A stretch of 64,000 nt of DNA, from the NCBI GenBank assembly GCA_963678445.1, contig OY782877.1:186001-250000 (forward strand), given 5' to 3'. The stretch comes from G963678445 sp963678445. GTDB lineage: Bacteria; Hydrogenedentota; Hydrogenedentia; Hydrogenedentales; G963678445. Made by a program: the position numbers and the translations under genes. The notes beneath the pieces are model-generated. The model saw only the letters and a list, made by a program, of their open reading frames with translations, searched no databases and was not told the DNA's origin. Shown here in pieces: positions 1-8,633 of the stretch (position 1 is its first letter; every line of letters starts with the position of its first letter).

Positions 1-597
1 AGTGAACATACCTGAGCAGGAACCACAACCGGGACACGCGGTCCGTTCCAATTCACCCAATTCTTCCTCAGAAATGTTACCCTGCTTGCATGCACCGACC
101 CCTTCAAAAACGGTGATAAGGTCCGTTGCCTTGCCGTCTTTCCCCTTACCCGCCGCCATCGGACCACCCGAAACAAAAATCGTGGGGATATTGCAGCGCA
201 TAGAGGCCATCAACATGCCGGGGACAATCTTGTCGCAGTTGGGAATGCAAATCATGCCGTCGAAAGGATGCGCCTTGACCATGGATTCCACGGAGTCAGC
301 GATCAATTCCCGTGAGGGAAGGCTATAGTGCATACCATCGTGTCCCATCGCGATGCCATCGCAGATGCCAATCGTATTGAATTCAAACGGTATACCGCCG
401 GCTTCAATAATAGCTTCCTTGGCCAAACGCCCCAGTTCCGCCAAATGCACATGTCCCGGAATAATCTCAACAAAGCTGTTACAAATACCAATAAAGGGCT
501 TATCAAAGTCTTCCGGCGACTTGACCTGATTGGTCGCCCATAAAAGGGAGCGGTGGGGTGCGCGCTCAAAACCTTTTTTGACAATATCGCTACGCAT
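1..597 (-). CDS. ilvD: Dihydroxy-acid dehydratase, N-terminal part (runs off the window)
   Basis: Dehydrates 2,3-dihydroxy-isovalerate and its methylvalerate analogue, the third step of valine and isoleucine synthesis, with an Fe-S cluster in the cytosol. Only 199 codons are present; the family is about 560 residues, so the gene continues to the left. The start MRSDIVKKGFERAPHRSL is typical. The three cluster cysteine contexts are visible: GICNSF, CIPNCDK and ACPGCGSCSGMF, the last at the window edge. The ATG at 595-597 is preceded on the minus strand by AGGAG at a good distance. No other ilv gene adjoins it; ilvN and leuA lie elsewhere in the window, so the branched-chain genes are dispersed. 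Identification is very secure. Confidence 0.96.
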   Translation of the reverse strand, partial: MRSDIVKKGFERAPHRSLLWATNQVKSPEDFDKPFIGICNSFVEIIPGHVHLAELGRLAKEAIIEAGGIPFEFNTIGICDGIAMGHDGMHYSLPSRELIADSVESMVKAHPFDGMICIPNCDKIVPGMLMASMRCNIPTIFVSGGPMAAGKGKDGKATDLITVFEGVGACKQGNISEEELGELERTACPGCGSCSGMFT

Positions 598-934
598 GAA
601 TAGATTCTCCTTCTAAATGTAAAGCGGTCTGACGACCGCAACTAGACGTTTCCTATTGGATAATTTTCGGTCTCAAAGCCACTGAGTGGTCCAGAGAGTA
701 CAGAACAGAATTTGCGGCTGCAAAATCACGTTAAACACAATGCAACCCCCTAGCCCTCATTAATCATTCTTCGCAAAGTATTAAGAAGGACAGATAATAT
801 GACGGCGACAAGAACTTTTCACAATAATATACTTTTCCAGGGGGAAGCGTCCAGCTAAATGAAACGTTTACTACACAAACCATACAAAAAAGGCATGTAG
901 TATTCTCTTTTGCGCCCCCCCTTGAAGATTTCGG
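598..934. other. Intergenic region with a repeat fragment
   Basis: This stretch separates the end of the FG-GAP gene from the start of ilvD. The ilvD ribosome-binding site lies at its left end and a fragment of the dispersed repeat follows at 621-648. The rest is AT-rich and I see no convincing gene or hairpin terminator in it. Confidence 0.6.
621..648 (+). repeat. Dispersed hairpin repeat, fragment (copy A)
   Basis: AAAGCGGTCTGACGACCGCA forms a GCGGTC-TGAC-GACCGC hairpin matching the first arm of the repeat family seen in full at 42501-42600. The second hairpin is not recognisable, so this is a decayed or partial copy. It lies in the 5' region of ilvD. Confidence 0.55.
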
Positions 935-2335
935 TTACGAAAGTGGCGCCCGGAGCAAAAAGAGGGTCTTTTTACTGCGCAGGGCAATACTGGTCTTTTT
1001 ATCTTCTGTTAATACAGCGCAAAAGGCAACCGTTGTAAGTGGTTCTGAGAATTCATGGTAAAAATCGGGGGTTTTAGAGAAGCCTGTTTCGGTATATCGC
1101 CATACGGAATAACTTTTCGCGCTGGTACTACAACAAAAATCGGTACGGCCATCCCCATCCACATCCCGCAGAACGACATGACGTAACGGTGCCTTGGCAT
1201 CGCCATCGAGATACCAGGAGAAGGGAGATTTAAGATCAAGATAGCTTTGGGCAATAGCCGAAAAACGTCCCGTAACGGGATCGAAACAATGCACAGACAG
1301 GCGCATCTCCCATTGCTCATCCAGCATGGCTTGGGATAACTTTCCAACATTGGGGGTAAGTTTCTTGGGGTTCCACAGAAGCAGATCAAGAAAGCCATCC
1401 CCATTGAAATCAGGTAGATCGGCACTGTCCCATAGCGGCTTTCCGGGATATAGATGTGCAGGCCCCACCTGCAATCGGTGTTCGGATTCCCCCTGGTATC
1501 GTGCAATTCGCACAAGAAGATTCTTTTCAGGCGGGGGTGTCAGGGCGTAAAAAACCTTTTCCCGCGTTTTTTGTAATACCTGTAAGGGCAACCACGGCCA
1601 TTCATCCGGGTCTAGCTGGTCTGTCGCTATAGGAATAGCGGGGAAAGGTTGTGAAAAAATAGCAGTGGAGCTTTGCAAAGCTGACAACTCCGGGGGCAAA
1701 TCCGGTTTGAAGGCAGACAGACGCGTAATCTGCACCTCTAAACCTGTGGGAGAGGCTAATTGGGGGGGCGTAATCGGAGTGATGCTGAAGGGGTTTCCGT
1801 ATACAACGTGATGTGGCGCGTCCAGACCAATGGGATGCGCCTGCACTAATTCTCCCGAAAGGGTTCGTAATTCAAAAGTATCGTCACAGGGAAGCGCCAG
1901 CAACTTTTTGTTTTCCTGTTCCACCACCAAAACGTATGGAAAGGGATGCTCTCCCGGCGCTGCTAACTGCGTTCTGCGACGAAGCAATTCATGCATTGCA
2001 TCCGCTGGTTTTTCTGCGTCTTTCAATGCGCGAAAACTATACGAGAGTATACGATCCTCACATACGGCAACCACCTCTGCCATGCCATCCCCATCCAGAT
2101 CCGTCACATCCACTGCGGTGGTTTTCGGCAAGAGCTTGATGCTCTGACGCTTCCCGGCACCCGCCTCGGGATAGACTTTTACAACCTCGCCATCGAGTAT
2201 AAATACATCCGCCAATGCATCCGCGTCATATTTTGCAACAAAACAAGCGGCTTGCGGATGCTTCACCGGAAAGGCATACAGGTCGAATAAGCCTGTAAAA
2301 GCAGCGCAGAGGCATAACAAAGAGGCAGACATCAT
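935..2335 (-). CDS. Secreted FG-GAP/VCBS repeat protein (second of a pair)
   Basis: This 466-residue protein starts with a hydrophobic signal-like segment (MMSASLLCLCAAFTGLF) and carries repeated calcium-binding FG-GAP signatures: DLDGDGMAEVVAV, DFNGDGFLDLLLW and DVDGDGRTDFCC. Such repeats build beta-propeller blades in extracellular or surface proteins. An open frame reaches further upstream to 2407, but I start it at 2335. That ATG overlaps the TGA of the preceding gene (ATGA) and has AGGAGG 6-9 bases upstream on the minus strand. It is the last gene of the ABC transporter operon and is translationally coupled to a related FG-GAP protein. The substrate or partner is unknown; export or display via the neighbouring ABC-2 transporter is only inference. 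Confidence 0.8.
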   Translation of the reverse strand: MMSASLLCLCAAFTGLFDLYAFPVKHPQAACFVAKYDADALADVFILDGEVVKVYPEAGAGKRQSIKLLPKTTAVDVTDLDGDGMAEVVAVCEDRILSYSFRALKDAEKPADAMHELLRRRTQLAAPGEHPFPYVLVVEQENKKLLALPCDDTFELRTLSGELVQAHPIGLDAPHHVVYGNPFSITPITPPQLASPTGLEVQITRLSAFKPDLPPELSALQSSTAIFSQPFPAIPIATDQLDPDEWPWLPLQVLQKTREKVFYALTPPPEKNLLVRIARYQGESEHRLQVGPAHLYPGKPLWDSADLPDFNGDGFLDLLLWNPKKLTPNVGKLSQAMLDEQWEMRLSVHCFDPVTGRFSAIAQSYLDLKSPFSWYLDGDAKAPLRHVVLRDVDGDGRTDFCCSTSAKSYSVWRYTETGFSKTPDFYHEFSEPLTTVAFCAVLTEDKKTSIALRSKKTLFLLRAPLS

Positions 2336-3831
2336 GGCGCATCCTCCTGAGAAAAAAACACATGGGTGCGTTCTTGACGCGTTTCCCCCTCTCCCAGCAT
2401 CCACCACGTAAGCACATCTGTTCGTCCATCACCATTAACATCGGCCACCCCAAATTGCGCTCCCTGACGTACAGACAACAGCGCATCGGGTTTCTTGGGA
2501 TTTTTAACCGAAAAGGCTCCCAGATACACCGCCAACGCTCCCGTTTCAGGCTGTATCAACAAGTCACGGTAGCCATCGCCATTAAAGTCGCCTGTGAAAT
2601 TGACCAGTTGCGACGCCTGATAGCGACGCAGCATTTCACCGCCACGGAATAAGGGCTTCTGCAATTGAATTTTGCAACGCACCTTAAATGTAGGGCTTTG
2701 GGCAAACTGCCCCTGTGCCTGCGTGTAAACGCATACCTCATGAGTAAGTAATTTTCGGGTAAATACCCGTATCAAGGCCTCTCTAAAGCCACTATCAAAG
2801 AGATGCGTGGATTCCGATATCAGGTCCTTGTCCCCATCGCCATCGTAATCAATGAAAAGACAGTGCGGACGAAAGCCCTGAAAAGCTGAGGTCCGACGCA
2901 CCTGAATGTTAGCAGCACCATCCAGACTCCAACTGGTCTCGTACAATAAACGGGGAAACGCGGAGGCATCTGAAAGCACCCAACGTCCTCCGGCATAATC
3001 CAGGATATGATTTTTGTTTAAATGACATGCCTGCATGTATCGTGGCATCCATTCGCTTTGTGTCTTGTCTACGCTATCCTCACGCCATTCCCATGGCTCC
3101 TGCTCAACCGTCACTTCTCCCATTCGAAAAAGATAGCGCAATGCCCTTTCTGCGTTCTCCTCCCACTGCAATACGGTGATGCGGTTGCTATCGAAAGCAA
3201 GACGACATGTCATCTGACGCGCTGGGAATACAATACCGCGTGACGATGGTGGCCACAGGGATTGCTCCGGTGTCTTCGACAAACGAAGCTGTGGCAGTAT
3301 GGGTAGGTGCATCTTCTCCACATACTGTTCCTGCTGCAATTGATATAGCGTCACCTCATCCATAGTGATGCGAATAACTTCCGGGATGGTGTCTCCATCA
3401 AAATCATTTAAAAAACGGGCAAAACGTGGTTTGGTATTCCGATGAGGCGCTACCATACTGGACGTGTTCGGCCAGGTAAACAATGCCGTCTGCCTGATCG
3501 TACAGTGCCATGCGCCCTTTTCCCAACGATAGACACAAAAGTGGGATGGCGTCATACAATACAATGCCCCTTCCGCCACATCCATCGTACATGGCTCATT
3601 CATCGCAGGAAAATCAATGCGGGAAGTGGGAGGATAACCGCCGTTGCGCTGAAAATAAACGCCGTCGAGCAGCACCAGATCCATTGCGCCATCGCCATCA
3701 AAATCGGTCTGACGAAAATTACCCCCAACGGTTTGCGACACCATTTTTACAGGTGATAGACGCAAGCCATCCAGATCCTGTCCCTGAAAAAACAGCCCCC
3801 CAACCGTCGCCCATAAGATCACAGCAAGCAC
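2332..3831 (-). CDS. Secreted FG-GAP/VCBS repeat protein (first of a pair)
   Basis: A 499-residue protein with a short hydrophobic N-terminus (MLAVILWATVGGLFF) followed by at least five FG-GAP/VCBS calcium-binding motifs spread along it: DFDGDGAMDLVLLD, DFDGDTIPEVIRI, DYDGDGDKDLISES, DFNGDGYRDLLIQ and DVNGDGRTDVLTW. This predicts an extracytoplasmic beta-propeller. The start codon is GTG at 3829-3831, with GGGAGGA about seven bases upstream. It follows the permease gene after an 18-base gap and overlaps the next FG-GAP gene by ATGA. The two proteins share architecture, suggesting an old duplication. The molecular function cannot be read from the sequence. Confidence 0.8.
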   Translation of the reverse strand: MLAVILWATVGGLFFQGQDLDGLRLSPVKMVSQTVGGNFRQTDFDGDGAMDLVLLDGVYFQRNGGYPPTSRIDFPAMNEPCTMDVAEGALYCMTPSHFCVYRWEKGAWHCTIRQTALFTWPNTSSMVAPHRNTKPRFARFLNDFDGDTIPEVIRITMDEVTLYQLQQEQYVEKMHLPILPQLRLSKTPEQSLWPPSSRGIVFPARQMTCRLAFDSNRITVLQWEENAERALRYLFRMGEVTVEQEPWEWREDSVDKTQSEWMPRYMQACHLNKNHILDYAGGRWVLSDASAFPRLLYETSWSLDGAANIQVRRTSAFQGFRPHCLFIDYDGDGDKDLISESTHLFDSGFREALIRVFTRKLLTHEVCVYTQAQGQFAQSPTFKVRCKIQLQKPLFRGGEMLRRYQASQLVNFTGDFNGDGYRDLLIQPETGALAVYLGAFSVKNPKKPDALLSVRQGAQFGVADVNGDGRTDVLTWWMLGEGETRQERTHVFFSQEDAP

Positions 3832-3849
3832 GCCTGTTCCTCCCGCAAC

Positions 3850-4638
3850 TCAACCCAAATCTTTACGCCGCAACACCCATGCCGCCAAGACAGTGCAAAG
3901 CCCCCATGTTATGGCAGAAACGGAGAGGCAGCGCCATACCATGGGAAACCATTCCCCGTCGATGCCATCACAACGGTCTACAAAAACCTGCCACGGTTGT
4001 GTCATATAGGTTGTAAAAATATAGGAGGATATTTGCAATGGATACTTTATAAAATCAAGTAGTATCCATCCTCCCAAGGCCCCTGTCACGGAGGCCAATT
4101 GTGTACGAAAAAAAACTGAGAACAGTATTCCATAGGCCACCCCCGCCCAAAGTGGCGCCAAGGATAACAGCATACCCATTCCATAACTGCTCAGCATTTG
4201 TTCCGGGGAGTATAGCAACTCACCGCCATAGCTTACACCCCGCAATTCCCCAAAGCCCAGTGCAAGTCCCCACGCGCCTATGCCCACCAATAGAACAAGC
4301 AAGGTCGCATAGGTCATCCCTACCAGCAGCTTTGCCAAAACGTATTCATATCGGTACAGTTGCCGTAGAAAGAACTGCCGGATCCCCCCACTGTGCACAT
4401 CGCTTGAGATTAAAGACGCACTGAAAAGCAAAAACAGCAGAAACCCCAATGCATCCAATATCATTGGGGTGACATAGGCTATAAAGCCGTAATCACTTAC
4501 GCCATCACGGTGTAATGAATGCAATACCGGGGCAAACAGAATCAATGCTAAAACCAGCATGGGACCTATATAAAAGGTTTTCTGGCGCATTAACCGTCCC
4601 ATCTCCACCTGATATGCCGTCCAAATCCGTTTCCCCAT
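3850..4638 (-). CDS. ABC-2 type transporter permease
   Basis: A 262-residue integral membrane protein with about six hydrophobic segments. The first begins near residue 22 (FYIGPMLVLALILFAPVL) and the last ends at a basic C-terminal tail. The layout is that of ABC-2 permeases, with a cytoplasmic N-terminus and the SSDVHSGGIRQFFLRQ segment between the second and third helices resembling the coupling region of that family. Its start overlaps the stop of the ATPase gene by one base (TAATG), so the two are translationally coupled and form one exporter. The exported substrate is unknown; the two downstream FG-GAP genes are the only contextual hint. Confidence 0.85.
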   Translation of the reverse strand: MGKRIWTAYQVEMGRLMRQKTFYIGPMLVLALILFAPVLHSLHRDGVSDYGFIAYVTPMILDALGFLLFLLFSASLISSDVHSGGIRQFFLRQLYRYEYVLAKLLVGMTYATLLVLLVGIGAWGLALGFGELRGVSYGGELLYSPEQMLSSYGMGMLLSLAPLWAGVAYGILFSVFFRTQLASVTGALGGWILLDFIKYPLQISSYIFTTYMTQPWQVFVDRCDGIDGEWFPMVWRCLSVSAITWGLCTVLAAWVLRRKDLG

Positions 4639-5552
4639 TACTCCCGCCCCTCCTGGCGATTCAAGACCTTTAGCAAATACTCCTGCAACGTGCGCTGTCT
4701 GGGAATCACGCCCCCCACGGGATAGCCTGAACTGACCAAAAAGCTGGTCAACTGATGGGCGTTATCCCCTCGTAATTGTACTTGTAGGCGGCCATTACGC
4801 ACCCCCGCTGAGAGCACCCAAGGCTGTTCGAGCAAACGCTTGGCGGCACGCTCCGCCCCCTCCATTACCACCTCCAGGCGGCTGCGATCGTAGGATAATA
4901 AGGCTTTGGTAGATTCGCACGCTACCAGCGCCCCCTCCTTCAACACCGCTACCCGATCGCAGATCTGCTCTGCTTCGTGCATCAAATGGCTCGACATCAG
5001 GATAGTCACATGGGCTTCGCTCGCCAAACGACGTAATAGATTCAATATTTCCTGTGCAGATTCCACATCCAGACCGAGTGTTGGCTCATCGAGCAATAGA
5101 ATTTCCGGTTCGGTCAACATAGCCTGCGCCAAACCTAAGCGCTGTCGAATACCATGCGAGAGCACTGCCACGCGCTGGTGTGCCACTCCTACCAAGCCCA
5201 AGCGTGCAAGCACGCGATCGATATTCACCTCACACTGTGCCAGGCGTGCCTGCATTTTCATATTCTGCCGCACAGTCAAGTGTTCATAAAATCCTGGCCG
5301 TTCCAGTAGTACGCCCATACGCTTGCGAATGGACAGGCTATGACGATACAAATCCTGACCCAAAACCGTAATCTGTCCCGACGAGGGATACACCAATCCT
5401 GCCAGTATATTAATCGTGGTACTTTTCCCTGCGCCATTAGGACCCAAAAGCCCCATCACCTCCCCTGCTTCCACCTCCAATGACAATCCGCCTACCGCCA
5501 CCGTTGAGCCATAGCACTTCGAAAGCTTTTTTATACTGATACACGTAGCCAT
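4638..5552 (-). CDS. ABC transporter ATP-binding protein
   Basis: A 304-residue ATPase that powers the adjacent ABC-2 permease. Walker A is GPNGAGKST at about residues 37-45, the signature region is LSHGIRQRLG at 131-140, and Walker B is ILLLDEPT at 151-158, followed by the D-loop LGLD. The signature has H-G in place of the usual S-G-G, a common variant of this subfamily. A C-terminal extension of about 80 residues resembles the regulatory tail of Nod/CcmA-type ATPases. It is the first gene of the four-gene operon. Its ATG has only a weak, too-close GAGG, so the start is less certain than the identity. Confidence 0.92.
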   Translation of the reverse strand: MATCISIKKLSKCYGSTVAVGGLSLEVEAGEVMGLLGPNGAGKSTTINILAGLVYPSSGQITVLGQDLYRHSLSIRKRMGVLLERPGFYEHLTVRQNMKMQARLAQCEVNIDRVLARLGLVGVAHQRVAVLSHGIRQRLGLAQAMLTEPEILLLDEPTLGLDVESAQEILNLLRRLASEAHVTILMSSHLMHEAEQICDRVAVLKEGALVACESTKALLSYDRSRLEVVMEGAERAAKRLLEQPWVLSAGVRNGRLQVQLRGDNAHQLTSFLVSSGYPVGGVIPRQRTLQEYLLKVLNRQEGRE

Positions 5553-5614
5553 GCCTCATGGTAACACGAAGATGACTGAAAAATCAGATTGTGTCCCCGC
5601 CGCGCAAAGAAATA

Positions 5615-5645
5615 AGGTGGGAATACTATTGGTGTATTCCCACCT
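5615..5645 (-). terminator. Intrinsic terminator between the P-loop gene and the ABC operon
   Basis: A perfect 12-bp stem (AGGTGGGAATAC / GTATTCCCACCT) encloses a 7-base loop. On the minus strand it is followed by ATTTCTTTG, a weak U-tract. It lies about 90 bases after the stop of the P-loop gene and before the ABC operon, so it probably ends the former. Confidence 0.65.
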
Positions 5646-5733
5646 ATGAAAAGACGATTTTCTTTTTAAGCCCATGGGCTTATAGGGCAATAGGGAAACC
5701 AAGTTATGTCCAGCGTATCCCTAATCCCCTGCC

Positions 5734-6762
5734 TTATGAAATCAAAATCTGGGCTATTTGGTTCAAATCCCGCTGCTGACTGTTAAAGATGGGGATATTG
5801 GTATACGCCTGTAACTCACGAATCCCTAAAGGAGAGCTGGAACATACGCCGGAAATCCCGTTAGGTTCCAGCTCAAATTCCTCTTTAAGAATCTTCAACC
5901 CACCAATCGCACCAAACGCATCATGCGCGCTAAAGATAAGCTTGTGGATGCGTGAACGCAAATCAGGAGAATGCAACAACATGGCTGTTTCTCGCTGGAG
6001 GATTCCATCTGCAATTTCGCATACCCAATAGTTTCCAGGACTGTTCGCGTAGCGCAAATCGGTTTGATTAAAAACATTCAACAGCTCTGTCTCGCTCAGT
6101 AAATACGTGGACGGATAGCCGAAATAGGTAAAATCCGCCACAGGCGATGCGCCGTTGTCTTCCATCAGAAGAATATCTTTTAAACTGGCCGTACCTGTGA
6201 TTTTTGTGCCACGCACCTTGTGCCCCATTGTGGAAAGCGCCCAACAACATGCCGCCGCTGCTGTACTTTTACCACTATTCATAGAAGTACCTATACACAG
6301 GATTAGTTTTGAACGACTCAAGAGTTTCTCTTTCCCTTTGGGTTTGATGGTGTTGAACTGCCGGGTATTGATCACCTCGCCCGCTGCATCACACACATAA
6401 CCCTCCACCGCGATACGCGAGGGATCCTTAATCATAGAACTCTTGCATTGCACCACCCCGGCTAACCCTGAGCGGGCCAGCAGATCAAGATGGGAAGAGA
6501 GTCCCTCGGGAAGCAAGCCTTCGTAATAATCGGGGGCATAGCGATTGCCTAAAACGAAAACTGCGCGCGTACCATCGTTGATGGCATGGATTCGTCCCTC
6601 TTTATTCTCCAACGACGAATGCTGACCGATATAGTCGATTCGACCGTAAATCAGATCGCCTACTTCAGGCTTTTTATTCACCATGCCATACTGACGAATG
6701 CGATTTCGCGGCACTGTGTATGCAGCACTAGGCAAAATGAAACCACCTTTAATCTTTTTCAT
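5734..6762 (-). CDS. P-loop NTPase of unknown function with a conserved N-terminal domain
   Basis: A 342-residue soluble protein. Residues about 30-130 form an N-terminal domain of unknown function containing GNRYAPDYYEG (72-82). A Walker A motif GTSMNSGKST (158-167) opens a MobB/DUF1611-like P-loop domain, followed by ITGTASLKD, DFTYFGYPSTYLL and a hydrophobic strand with CEIADG that may act as Walker B. I do not recognise a named family; a GTPase or kinase role like that of small-molecule P-loop enzymes is only a guess. The frame is open to 6855, but those 31 extra codons fall in a dispersed repeat. I therefore start at the ATG at 6760-6762, which has AAAGGA upstream. It is monocistronic. 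Confidence 0.7.
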   Translation of the reverse strand: MKKIKGGFILPSAAYTVPRNRIRQYGMVNKKPEVGDLIYGRIDYIGQHSSLENKEGRIHAINDGTRAVFVLGNRYAPDYYEGLLPEGLSSHLDLLARSGLAGVVQCKSSMIKDPSRIAVEGYVCDAAGEVINTRQFNTIKPKGKEKLLSRSKLILCIGTSMNSGKSTAAAACCWALSTMGHKVRGTKITGTASLKDILLMEDNGASPVADFTYFGYPSTYLLSETELLNVFNQTDLRYANSPGNYWVCEIADGILQRETAMLLHSPDLRSRIHKLIFSAHDAFGAIGGLKILKEEFELEPNGISGVCSSSPLGIRELQAYTNIPIFNSQQRDLNQIAQILIS

Positions 6763-6813
6763 ATCTGTAATCCTTTGCACCTGACTGGCAAAACTTTTAA
6801 TGACTGAGATTCC

Positions 6814-6908
6814 AAAGCGGTACAGCGACCGCAAGGTGGCCAGCGCCACCGGCAATATTTATGGTCCTTACCGTCCCTGACCGCCGCAAAACTTCGTTTT
6901 TTGCGAAG
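6814..6908 (+). repeat. Dispersed hairpin repeat (copy B)
   Basis: AAAGCGGTACAGCGACCGCA starts the element, followed by a GGTGGCC..GGCCACC-like insert, then ATGGTCCTTACCGTCCCTGACC and a terminal CTTCGTTTTTTGCGAAG hairpin. It matches the copies at 57064 and 60251 in the shared AAAACTTCGTTTTTT tail. It lies upstream of the P-loop gene and points away from it. Confidence 0.75.
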
Positions 6909-7251
6909 CAAAGCTTCAGAGACAAGTGCGACTTGGTAACGAGGAAAAACGAAAGTATGTTTTCTATTTCACAGAGTACCAATTATCCCTTAGTAACACC
7001 TATCTGATTCACCTAAGAAAAAACATCCCTTCTGTTAGAACAAAAAAGCGCACCTTTGCAAATTAGCTAATGCGATGAGTAGAAAAGGCTTGGCGGGCAA
7101 AACTGTTCACGCGACTGCTGTTGTCTGCGTATCTGCAATTCAACAGCCCGTCATGCGTTCAACACAAGGTGATCAGGAAGCACACCAAAGGGATGGTAGT
7201 TGTTGTTCCTGAGCAACTCAAAACTCCATTTCTATAAGAATTTATGGAAGG
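6909..7251. other. Intergenic region, nothing recognisable
   Basis: About 340 bases between the repeat and the end of the ureohydrolase gene. A frame of 52 codons is open on the plus strand (7079-7237), but it has no plausible start and no recognisable motif. I see no terminator or RNA gene. Confidence 0.5.
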
Positions 7252-8130
7252 CTACTCACAAAAACGATAGCCAAGAAAACGGTAGAGTAGCTTTGCAACG
7301 GTGAATTGCGGATGATGCAATCCGGTAATGGGCGCCAGTTCATTGATATCCAGACCAACTACATTACGTTGTTCACATAATTTCGCCAGCAAAGCGCTGA
7401 GTTGACACCACTGCAGCCCATCGGGTTCAGGGGTCCCCGTAGCAGGCATCAAGGTGGGATCCATCACATCGCAATCCAGCGTGATGTAAACATTAGGACG
7501 GGTAGCAGCAACCACATCATCTATCCAGGAAGCATTTTCCGCATCGCCAAGCGTGTGAGCATAAAATACGGGAACCGCTTTCCCTTTTGCATAGGCCCGC
7601 TCCTCACCCGTCTGACTGCGAATCCCAACCTGCACGAGATGATCGTGAAAGTCAAAAACACGCGCCATTGCACAGGCATGATTCCACACACTACCTTGGT
7701 ACGTCTGCCGCAAATCACTGTGCGCATCCAGCTGCAACACGGTGAGGTCGTCATACTGGGCGCAATGCGCACATATGCTACCGACTACTGAGCTGTGTTC
7801 GCCCCCCAACACAACAACATATTTACCACGCTGCAACCAGCCTAGAACCTCTTGAAACAGGGCCTCTGCAAGAGATTCCCCATCCAGCTGTTCTACCGGC
7901 AAGGGCGGCAGCGTAGCGATGCCCTGGGTTGCAAGATAAGGCTCACAACCCAGGACAGTATCAAACAGTTCCAATTCCTGTGATGCATCCAGAATCGCCT
8001 GCGGCCCATGTGCAGAGCCGCAGCCATACGTCGATGTTTGCTCAAAAGGAACAGGCAGAATAACTACCTGCGCCCGCTCTGGATCGGTATATACACCCTC
8101 CAGCTCTGTAAATGAACAAGCCGACTTCAC
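7252..8130 (-). CDS. speB: Agmatinase-type ureohydrolase
   Basis: Ureohydrolase of the arginase/agmatinase family: it hydrolyses the guanidino group of agmatine (or N1-aminopropylagmatine) to give urea and putrescine (or spermidine) with two Mn ions. The metal-binding motifs are all present: GGEHSS, LDAHSDLR, and TLDCDVMDPTLMPATGTPEP, with DINELAP near the C-terminus. The frame is open up to 8235, but the family has a short N-terminus. I choose the GTG at 8128-8130, which has GGGAG 11 bases upstream, giving 292 residues. It follows speD on the same strand, which supports a polyamine role. No speE is nearby, so whether it acts before or after aminopropyl transfer is open. Confidence 0.88.
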   Translation of the reverse strand: MKSACSFTELEGVYTDPERAQVVILPVPFEQTSTYGCGSAHGPQAILDASQELELFDTVLGCEPYLATQGIATLPPLPVEQLDGESLAEALFQEVLGWLQRGKYVVVLGGEHSSVVGSICAHCAQYDDLTVLQLDAHSDLRQTYQGSVWNHACAMARVFDFHDHLVQVGIRSQTGEERAYAKGKAVPVFYAHTLGDAENASWIDDVVAATRPNVYITLDCDVMDPTLMPATGTPEPDGLQWCQLSALLAKLCEQRNVVGLDINELAPITGLHHPQFTVAKLLYRFLGYRFCE

Positions 8131-8222
8131 ACCAACATACTCCCTGCATAAAAAAACGTGTACGCCTTTGCAGAGCAAGCTGCTATGCGGGACACACCAC
8201 AGTAAAATCAATCTACGATGAC

Positions 8223-8633
8223 TCAGATCGAACATGCCGCTGGAAGCGCTTCCTCAATCTCAATTGCGATCGATTCTGCTACCGGCAGGTTGAAGCGGGC
8301 GCACTCTTTGATAGTGACATCGCCGAGGTCCAAAGCTTCCCGGATGTACCGTAACACATCCCGCGGTTCTGTGTGACCGCAGGTAAAAACATCCAGTGCA
8401 ACCAGTCCCAAGTCGGCATAGGTATGCGCGGAACAATGGCTCTCATCCAGCATGACTACGGCAGTAAAACCTGGAGGAGAATCATTCCCAAACTTGTACC
8501 GGATTTGGGAAACTACCGTAGAACCGGCCTTTTCCGCAGCCCATGCCATTACTTCCAGCATCCGCTTGTCATCCAGGCATACTTCCCGGGCAACATTGCG
8601 ACAGTCGATCAGAAGGTGTTTGCCTTTGTGCAA
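8223..8633 (-). CDS. speD: S-adenosylmethionine decarboxylase proenzyme
   Basis: Decarboxylates S-adenosylmethionine to make the aminopropyl donor for spermidine. At 136 residues it matches the small bacterial class. The self-processing site is visible as LDESHCSAHTY; the family cleaves between Glu and Ser to create the pyruvoyl group on the serine. The conserved segment LDVFTCGHT follows. No ATG fits: the frame starts with TTG at 8631-8633, nine bases after GGGAGG. The ureohydrolase gene follows about 90 bases downstream on the same strand, so the two are probably one polyamine operon. Confidence 0.92.
   Translation of the reverse strand: MHKGKHLLIDCRNVAREVCLDDKRMLEVMAWAAEKAGSTVVSQIRYKFGNDSPPGFTAVVMLDESHCSAHTYADLGLVALDVFTCGHTEPRDVLRYIREALDLGDVTIKECARFNLPVAESIAIEIEEALPAACSI

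Noticed and set aside
6763..6855. N-terminal extension of the P-loop protein
   Set aside because: The extra 31 codons are translated from a dispersed repeat; the internal ATG has a ribosome-binding site.
7079..7237. 52-codon open frame ending in a transposase-like KHTKGMVVVVPEQLK
   Set aside because: No start codon at its beginning, no recognisable motif and no terminal repeats around it.
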